Positions 35,999-40,585 of a stretch of DNA of 40,585 nt are shown here, piece after piece. The notes under the pieces were generated by a model. The model did no database searches and was not told the origin of the DNA. It was given only the letters and a program-made list of their open reading frames with translations. This stretch comes from Dehalococcoidia bacterium (GTDB lineage Bacteria; Chloroflexota; Dehalococcoidia; GIF9; AB-539-J10): contig JAUVZB010000020.1 of the NCBI GenBank assembly GCA_030602785.1, forward strand, positions 1 to 40,585, read 5' to 3'. Both the position numbers and the translations under genes were made by a program. How positions within the stretch are numbered: position 1 is the stretch's first letter; every line of letters starts with the position of its first letter.

Positions 35999-37762
35999 AT
36001 GCCATACGACGCCAGTAAGATGCAAGACTGGGAGATTGCCGAGGCCGCAGAGGCCAACCTTCCGACGCCTGACCAGTGGAGAGAACGACTGGGCCTCGAG
36101 AAAGACGAGGTGATTCCCTACGGGCGCCTGTGCAAGCTCGACTTCATGAAGATTATCGAGCGCCTCAAGGCAAGACCAGACGGAAAATACGTGGAAATCA
36201 CCGCCATCACGCCAACCCCTCTCGGCGAAGGCAAGAGCACCACGTCTCTCGGATTGATTGAGGGTCTCGGCAAGCGAGGCAAGAACGCCGGCGGTTGTCT
36301 GCGTCAGCCCTCGGGCGGTCCTACGATGAACATCAAGGGCACTGCCGCCGGAGGTGGGAACGCCCTGCTGATTCCTATGACGGAGTTCTCTATGGGACTC
36401 ACGGGCGATATCAATGACATCACGAACGCCCACAACCTCGCGATGGTCGCACTGACAGCCCGAATGCAGCACGAGCGCAATTACGATGACGAGCAGTTGC
36501 TCGCAAGAACAGGCATGCGCAGGCTTGACGTGGACCCGACCCGGGTGGAGATGAGCTGGGTCATGGACTTCTGCGCCCAGAGCCTCCGCAACATCGTCGT
36601 CGGCCTCGGCGGACGTTTGGACGGCTACACGATGCAGTCCAGGTTCAACATCGCGGTCGGCTCTGAACTCATGGCGATTCTTTCAATTGCAACAGACCTG
36701 GCCGACCTGAGAGAGCGGATAGGGCACATCACTGTCGCCTACGACAGGAAGGGCAACCCGGTCACGACCAGCGACCTCGAGGTTGCGGGAGCCATGACGG
36801 CCTGGATGAGGAACACCATCAACCCGACTCTCTGCTCCACGGTTGAGTACCAGCCCTGCATGGTCCACGCCGGACCGTTCGCGAACATCGCAGTCGGCCA
36901 GTCCTCCATCATCGGCGACAGGATAGGCCTCAAGCTGTTCGACTACCACGTCACGGAGAGCGGCTTTGCCGCCGACATAGGCTTCGAGAAGTTCTGGAAC
37001 GTGAAGTGTCGCTACAGCGGCCTTAAGCCACACGTGTCGGTCTTGACCGCGTCCGTGCGCGCACTCAAGATGCATGGCGGCGGACCGACAGTCGTCCCCG
37101 GCAGGCCGCTGCCCGATGAGTACAGGAAGGAGAACCTCGGGCTCCTTGAGCGCGGGCTGCCCAACCTGATACACCATCTCCACACCATCAAGCTGTCGGG
37201 GATTCGGCCGGTCGTGTGCATCAACTGCTTCGCCACCGATACCGACGAAGAAATCAAGCTGATACGCAGGGCCGCCGAGGCTGTCGGCGTCCGCTGTGCC
37301 GCCGCAACTCACTGGGCAAACGGCGGCGAAGGCGCATTGGAGCTCGCCGATGCGGTTATCGAGGCGGCCGAGGAGGAGACACCATTCGGTTTCCTCTACA
37401 TGATGGACATGAAACTCAGGGACAGGGTCGAGAGGATAGCGCGCACTGTCTACGGCGCTACCGGCGCCACCTGGACTCCTGAAGCCGAGGCCAAGGCGAA
37501 GGCGTTCGAAGCCGATCCCAAGTACGATGACTACGCGACAATGATGGTCAAGACTCACCTCAGCCTCACGCATGACCCGACACTCAAAGGGGTGCCGAAG
37601 GGATGGGTTCTGCCCATCAAGGATGTGCTCGTCTACTCGGGGGCCAAGTTCCTTTGTCCGGTTGCGGGGACCATCAGTCTCATGCCCGGCACCAGCTCGA
37701 ATCCAGCGTTCAGGCGCATTGACGTGGATACGGCGACGGGAAAGGTGCGCGGGCTGTTCTAG
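35999..37762 (+). CDS. fhs: Formate-tetrahydrofolate ligase
   Basis: ATP-dependent ligation of formate to tetrahydrofolate giving 10-formyl-THF, the entry of formate into C1 metabolism and the methyl branch of the Wood-Ljungdahl pathway. The 587 residues are slightly longer than usual. The P-loop [12 protein letters not shown] spans residues 71-82. [21 protein letters not shown] matches the family's M-x-x-I-N-L-H-F-T-G-D-x-H-A-I region, and [18 protein letters not shown] holds the conserved Trp. The loop usually reading LREPSLGPxFGxKGGA is here [16 protein letters not shown], so the Arg-Glu pair has become Arg-Gln: a divergent but apparently complete enzyme. AGGGAGG precedes the ATG. FolD genes lie directly upstream. 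Confidence 0.94.
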   Translation: MPYDASKMQDWEIAEAAEANLPTPDQWRERLGLEKDEVIPYGRLCKLDFMKIIERLKARPDGKYVEITAITPTPLGEGKSTTSLGLIEGLGKRGKNAGGCLRQPSGGPTMNIKGTAAGGGNALLIPMTEFSMGLTGDINDITNAHNLAMVALTARMQHERNYDDEQLLARTGMRRLDVDPTRVEMSWVMDFCAQSLRNIVVGLGGRLDGYTMQSRFNIAVGSELMAILSIATDLADLRERIGHITVAYDRKGNPVTTSDLEVAGAMTAWMRNTINPTLCSTVEYQPCMVHAGPFANIAVGQSSIIGDRIGLKLFDYHVTESGFAADIGFEKFWNVKCRYSGLKPHVSVLTASVRALKMHGGGPTVVPGRPLPDEYRKENLGLLERGLPNLIHHLHTIKLSGIRPVVCINCFATDTDEEIKLIRRAAEAVGVRCAAATHWANGGEGALELADAVIEAAEEETPFGFLYMMDMKLRDRVERIARTVYGATGATWTPEAEAKAKAFEADPKYDDYATMMVKTHLSLTHDPTLKGVPKGWVLPIKDVLVYSGAKFLCPVAGTISLMPGTSSNPAFRRIDVDTATGKVRGLF

Positions 37763-37890
37763 CCTGCACAGGCCACCTCGGACGCAAGACAGACGAGGGG
37801 TTTTCCGACTACAGCAGCGAGGAATGGGAGACGCTAATCGAGAAGAGAGACAAGGAGTTCCTGCAACGATTGAAGATGCTCTACTGGTGA
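37723..37890 (+). pseudogene. Possible C-terminal remnant of a lost gene
   Basis: Between fhs and the SDR gene a frame open from 37723 to the TGA at 37888-37890 reads, in its last part, KTDEGFSDYSSEEW followed by ETLIEKRDKEFLQRLKMLYW and the stop. Its composition is convincingly protein-like, a charged amphipathic helix with GAG/GAC/AAG codons. It contains no ATG, GTG or TTG until the last few codons, and its upstream part overlaps fhs in another frame. I interpret it as the 3' end of a gene whose 5' part was deleted, but chance cannot be excluded for so short a stretch. Family not recognised. Confidence 0.35.
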
Positions 37891-37924
37891 GCTACGGAAG
37901 GGAGATTGAAGGAGGACAGATAGC

Positions 37925-38893
37925 ATGAACGTGCTCATAACTGGCGGAACCGGCTTCATCGGTGCGCTCCTGGCGCGCAAACTCGTGCAGAGGGGAGACA
38001 AGGTCACGGTTTTCGATGTGGCGCCGGACATGGCGAGGATGGAGGATATCGCAAGCGACATCACGGTGGTCCGGGGGAACCTTGCCTACGCATCCGAGGT
38101 TCTCAATGTCGTGCGTGACAACAACATCGAACGAATTCTGCACCTCGGGTCTATGCTCAGCGCGCCCTCCAACGCCAACCCGTGGGCGTCCTTCCAGGTC
38201 AACGTCGTAGGCACCATGAATGTGCTCGAGGCCGCGCGGCTTTTCGGCGTCTCGCGAGTCGTATTCCCGAGCACGATTGCAACGTACGGCCTCGACACTC
38301 CCTCCACAGCGACCGATACGACCCTTCAGCGTCCGACGACGATGTATGGCTGCGGCAAAGCATACTGCGAGAACCTCGGGCGCTTCTACCGCTCCAAGTT
38401 CGGATTGGACTTCCGTGGCGTCCGACTGCCTTCAGTCATCGGCCCCGGCGCCAAGGTCAGGCACGTATCACAGTACAACGCGTGGATGATTGAGTATCCG
38501 CTCCTGGGCAAGCCTTTTGAGTGCTTCGTCACCGAGGACACAAAGATGCCCACGCTGTATTTCAAAGATGCGGCAAACTGCATCGAGGCCATTGCCGATG
38601 CCCCGCGTGAGGGAATCAAGACCATCAACTACAACATCGCAGGCATCACGCCTACGACGTCCGCAAAGGAAGTCGAGCAGGCCGTGCGCAGGCATGTCCC
38701 CGACGCGAAAATCACCTATGTCCCAGACCCCGTTATCATGGAGTACTACAGGACCTTCCACATAGAGACCTTCGACGACAGCAGGGCAAGAGAGGAATGG
38801 GGCTGGTGTCCGGCCTTCCCTGACATCGACACTGTGCTTGTCGATTTCAAGGCAGAGCTGACCCAACACCCTCAGTGGTACGGGGACTGCTGA
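37925..38893 (+). CDS. NAD-dependent epimerase/dehydratase-family SDR, L-threonine-dehydrogenase-like
   Basis: A 322-residue extended SDR. The NAD motif is ITGGTGFIG (5-13). NVVGTMNVLEAARLFGVSRVVFPSTIATYG follows, and the Tyr/Lys pair lies in RPTTMYGCGKAYCENLGRFY. The latter, together with KMPTLYFKDAANCIEAI and the YNIAGITPT region, resembles SDR-type L-threonine 3-dehydrogenases more than sugar epimerases. Such enzymes oxidise a beta-hydroxy to a beta-keto group. GGAGG lies upstream of the ATG. The next gene, 49 bp away, encodes a beta-keto acid cleavage enzyme, which suggests oxidation of a beta-hydroxy acid followed by cleavage. The actual substrate is unknown. Confidence 0.85.
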   Translation: MNVLITGGTGFIGALLARKLVQRGDKVTVFDVAPDMARMEDIASDITVVRGNLAYASEVLNVVRDNNIERILHLGSMLSAPSNANPWASFQVNVVGTMNVLEAARLFGVSRVVFPSTIATYGLDTPSTATDTTLQRPTTMYGCGKAYCENLGRFYRSKFGLDFRGVRLPSVIGPGAKVRHVSQYNAWMIEYPLLGKPFECFVTEDTKMPTLYFKDAANCIEAIADAPREGIKTINYNIAGITPTTSAKEVEQAVRRHVPDAKITYVPDPVIMEYYRTFHIETFDDSRAREEWGWCPAFPDIDTVLVDFKAELTQHPQWYGDC

Positions 38894-38942
38894 CCCATGC
38901 CGGGTCCAAAGACCAGACATCCTATTGCGAATGGGGAGTGAG

Positions 38943-39860
38943 ATGCCCAAGAAGAGAATAGTCACCGCAGCCGTCACCGGCGGCATACACACGCCTACCA
39001 TGAGTCCCTATCTGCCAGTGACGCCCATGCAGATTGCAGATGACGCAATCAAGGCACACGAAGCAGGGGCAGCGGTTGTTCACGTCCATGCACGCGACCC
39101 GAAGACAGGCAAGCCCTGTGCGGACATGGACGTCTACGCGGAGATCTTTGAGCGCATTCGCGGCGCGTGCAACGTGGTCATCTGCGCCACCACCGGTGGC
39201 GGCCTCGGAATGCCTGTGTCCGAGCGGGTCAAGGTGGTTCCCACTCACAAGCCCGAGCTGGCATCTTTCAACGCCGGCTCAGTCAACTTCGGCCTCTTCG
39301 ACATTCCTGACAAGATGCAGGTGACCGAGTGGAAACACGACTGGGAGAAGCCCTACCTCTACGGAACCAAGGACCTCGTCTACACCAACACCTTCGCGTC
39401 ACTGGAAGAGTTCGCCAGGGTATTTGCCGAGAGCGGCACCAAGCCGGAGGCGGAAGTCTTCGACAGCGGGATGATCAACAACCCCTCCTACCTGATCAGC
39501 AAGGGACTGCTCGCAACCCCGATCTATCTCCAATTCGTGCTCGGAATCCTGGGGGGTATGCCCGCATCAGTCGAGAACCTCCTGTTCCTCTACCAGATGG
39601 CCCGGCGAACCTTCGGCGACGACTTCGAGTGGTCCGTATGTGCGGCAGGCCGGCACCAGATTCCGATGTGCACAGCGGCACTCCTCATGGGAGGCAATGC
39701 CAGGGTCGGACTCGAGGACAGCCTCTACACCGACCGTGGCGTTCTCGCCACATCGAGTGCCCAGCAGGTGGAGAGGGTTGTCAGGATCGCCCGGGAGCTC
39801 GGTGTTGATCTGGCCGACCCGGACGAGGCGAGGGACATACTCGGTCTCCCGCGCCAATGA
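38943..39860 (+). CDS. Beta-keto acid cleavage enzyme (BKACE, DUF849)
   Basis: A 305-residue zinc-dependent TIM-barrel enzyme of the BKACE (3-keto-5-aminohexanoate cleavage) family. Members condense a beta-keto acid with acetyl-CoA to give acetoacetate and a new CoA ester. Diagnostic stretches are TAAVTGGIHTPTMSPYLPVTPMQIADDA, the zinc ligands in VHVHARDP (His47, His49), ICATTGGG, EVFDSGMINN, and GGNARVGLEDSLY with its conserved Glu. The frame starts at 38925, but GGGGAG stands just before the ATG at 38943. With the upstream dehydrogenase it may form a two-step catabolic module. Acetyl-CoA could come from the Acs encoded nearby. Substrate specificity cannot be told from sequence. Confidence 0.92.
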   Translation: MPKKRIVTAAVTGGIHTPTMSPYLPVTPMQIADDAIKAHEAGAAVVHVHARDPKTGKPCADMDVYAEIFERIRGACNVVICATTGGGLGMPVSERVKVVPTHKPELASFNAGSVNFGLFDIPDKMQVTEWKHDWEKPYLYGTKDLVYTNTFASLEEFARVFAESGTKPEAEVFDSGMINNPSYLISKGLLATPIYLQFVLGILGGMPASVENLLFLYQMARRTFGDDFEWSVCAAGRHQIPMCTAALLMGGNARVGLEDSLYTDRGVLATSSAQQVERVVRIARELGVDLADPDEARDILGLPRQ

Positions 39861-39935
39861 CGCCGCCGGCTCCGTTGCACAGGGCGCATTTCGGACAGAG
39901 TGCAGCGGCGTGACAGCGCCAATCCGCCGATGCCC

Positions 39936-40379
39936 CTATTCGTCCAGAGAGAAGGGCGGGTAGATATCCGTGGTAAGCAGGAGCGCATACGCCACCACCC
40001 GCACCTCCCAGCGCGCATAGCCAACCAGGAACTCGAAGAGAGGCTGCGGCTGCCTTCCGGTGAAGAGAATTGCGAACCAGGATGCCACAACGCACACCAA
40101 GGTCGCAATCCCGAGAAAAGCCAGCACGATGAGATGCGGTATCGCAAGCAGCCACTTCACAAGGGGCATCCCCCTGCCCAGTTGCTGTTCCACGTTCGGA
40201 TACGCGATGTCGAGGTGGACCGCCTGTTCCTCATCGGTGGACGGGTACTCGTCGCGCAGAAGTGAAAGATAGGCCGCGACGCGCATTGCGAACCTTGAGA
40301 GGGCCAGATTCCAGTCGAACCACCACCTCGGGTACTTCTGCCGGAAGAGAATCATCAGTACGGTTGGCAGTACGACCAT
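39936..40379 (-). CDS. DUF4389 membrane protein, probably 5'-truncated
   Basis: A 147-codon frame with FRQKYPRWWFDWNLALSRFAMRVAAYLSLLRDEYPSTDEEQAVHLDIAYP, a membrane helix (PLVKWLLAIPHLIVLAFLGIATLVCVVASWFAIL), FTGRQPQPLFEFLVGYARWEVRVVAYALLLTTDIYPPF: a clear DUF4389 domain. Homologues I remember have an earlier half with another YP-x-x-x-x-R/helix unit ending in a GLxSG motif. Here the frame upstream of ATG 40379 still encodes LLGLLSGSSAEWETSPWSVGLASAG without a start codon and hits a stop near 40467; the remaining upstream sequence shows no homologous half in any frame. The gene therefore seems to have lost its 5' end, and the 147-residue product may not be functional. Function of the family is unknown. 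Confidence 0.65.
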   Translation of the reverse strand: MVVLPTVLMILFRQKYPRWWFDWNLALSRFAMRVAAYLSLLRDEYPSTDEEQAVHLDIAYPNVEQQLGRGMPLVKWLLAIPHLIVLAFLGIATLVCVVASWFAILFTGRQPQPLFEFLVGYARWEVRVVAYALLLTTDIYPPFSLDE

Positions 40380-40585
40380 ACCGGCCGAGGCAAGACCGAC
40401 ACTCCACGGGGAGGTCTCCCACTCCGCTGAGCTTCCCGACAGCAGGCCTAGGAGCCTGACTGACTAATCCGTCCTGAACCTTTCGCTATCATCTGTGGTG
40501 GAGATTACCATTGGGAGGTGACGGTCGGAGGTGTCTTGCTTTGCCGGAACGAGGTCTCCTCGGATCGCAGTGGGGTGCGTCCTCG

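Noticed and set aside
40526-40585. Possible plus-strand gene start (GTG, reading MSCFAGTRSPRIAVG) at the window edge
   Set aside because: Only about 20 codons are visible and no family is recognised; insufficient support.

Overview
The window is a GC-rich bacterial chromosome segment coding on both strands. No rRNA is present, so placement rests on gene content. The divergent formate-tetrahydrofolate ligase, FolD genes beside acetate-activation genes, membrane-anchored Asp-box surface protein, NEW3-domain/ABC cassette and DUF4389 protein together suggest Chloroflexota, probably Dehalococcoidia. This is an inference from remembered protein families, not a search result.

Layout. (1) 135-4251: a large secreted, C-terminally anchored beta-propeller protein on the minus strand, with a strong promoter and a GC-rich leader of about 390 nt. 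(2) 4504-14447: a minus-strand run of tightly packed genes, probably one operon: geranylgeranyl-reductase-like flavoprotein, two membrane proteins, DUF4129-type lipoprotein, a duplicated gene fragment carrying a REP-like insertion, DUF4350 protein, MoxR ATPase, DUF58 protein and dxs. Isoprenoid genes bracket a MoxR/DUF58 cell-envelope cluster. (3) 14603-15525: ssrA (tmRNA, with terminator) and smpB, the trans-translation pair. (4) 15573-18502: comEA and comEC, the DNA-uptake pair. (5) 18612-24459: minus-strand short-chain dehydrogenase, APC permease, a divergent PlsY, and a NEW3 protein with an ABC ATPase and permease. (6) 24591-31146: rph, the proline genes proB-proA, and mfd, with proB and mfd divergent from a 60-bp promoter region. 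(7) 31154-39860: acetate and one-carbon block: SatP-type acetate transporter, acetyl-CoA synthetase, two tandem folD paralogues, fhs, a gene remnant, a threonine-dehydrogenase-like SDR and a beta-keto acid cleavage enzyme. (8) 39936-40379: a DUF4389 membrane protein that looks 5'-truncated.

How genes work together. SatP and Acs would import and activate acetate. Fhs and FolD interconvert formate, formyl-, methenyl- and methylene-tetrahydrofolate. The two FolD copies have complementary damage: copy 1 lacks the catalytic lysine but keeps the cofactor GRS motif, while copy 2 keeps the lysine but has lost GRS. This suggests split dehydrogenase and cyclohydrolase functions or a heterodimer and is the most interesting observation here. 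Other notable signals are a REP-like palindromic element inside a duplicated, translationally coupled gene fragment, and -10 boxes placed so that smpB, proB and mfd would be leaderless or nearly so.

Stretches without genes: 1-134 holds nothing recognised. 3828-4503 holds the leader, promoter, one REP-like copy and a palindrome. 40380-40585 holds the broken upstream part of the DUF4389 frame and nothing else recognised.
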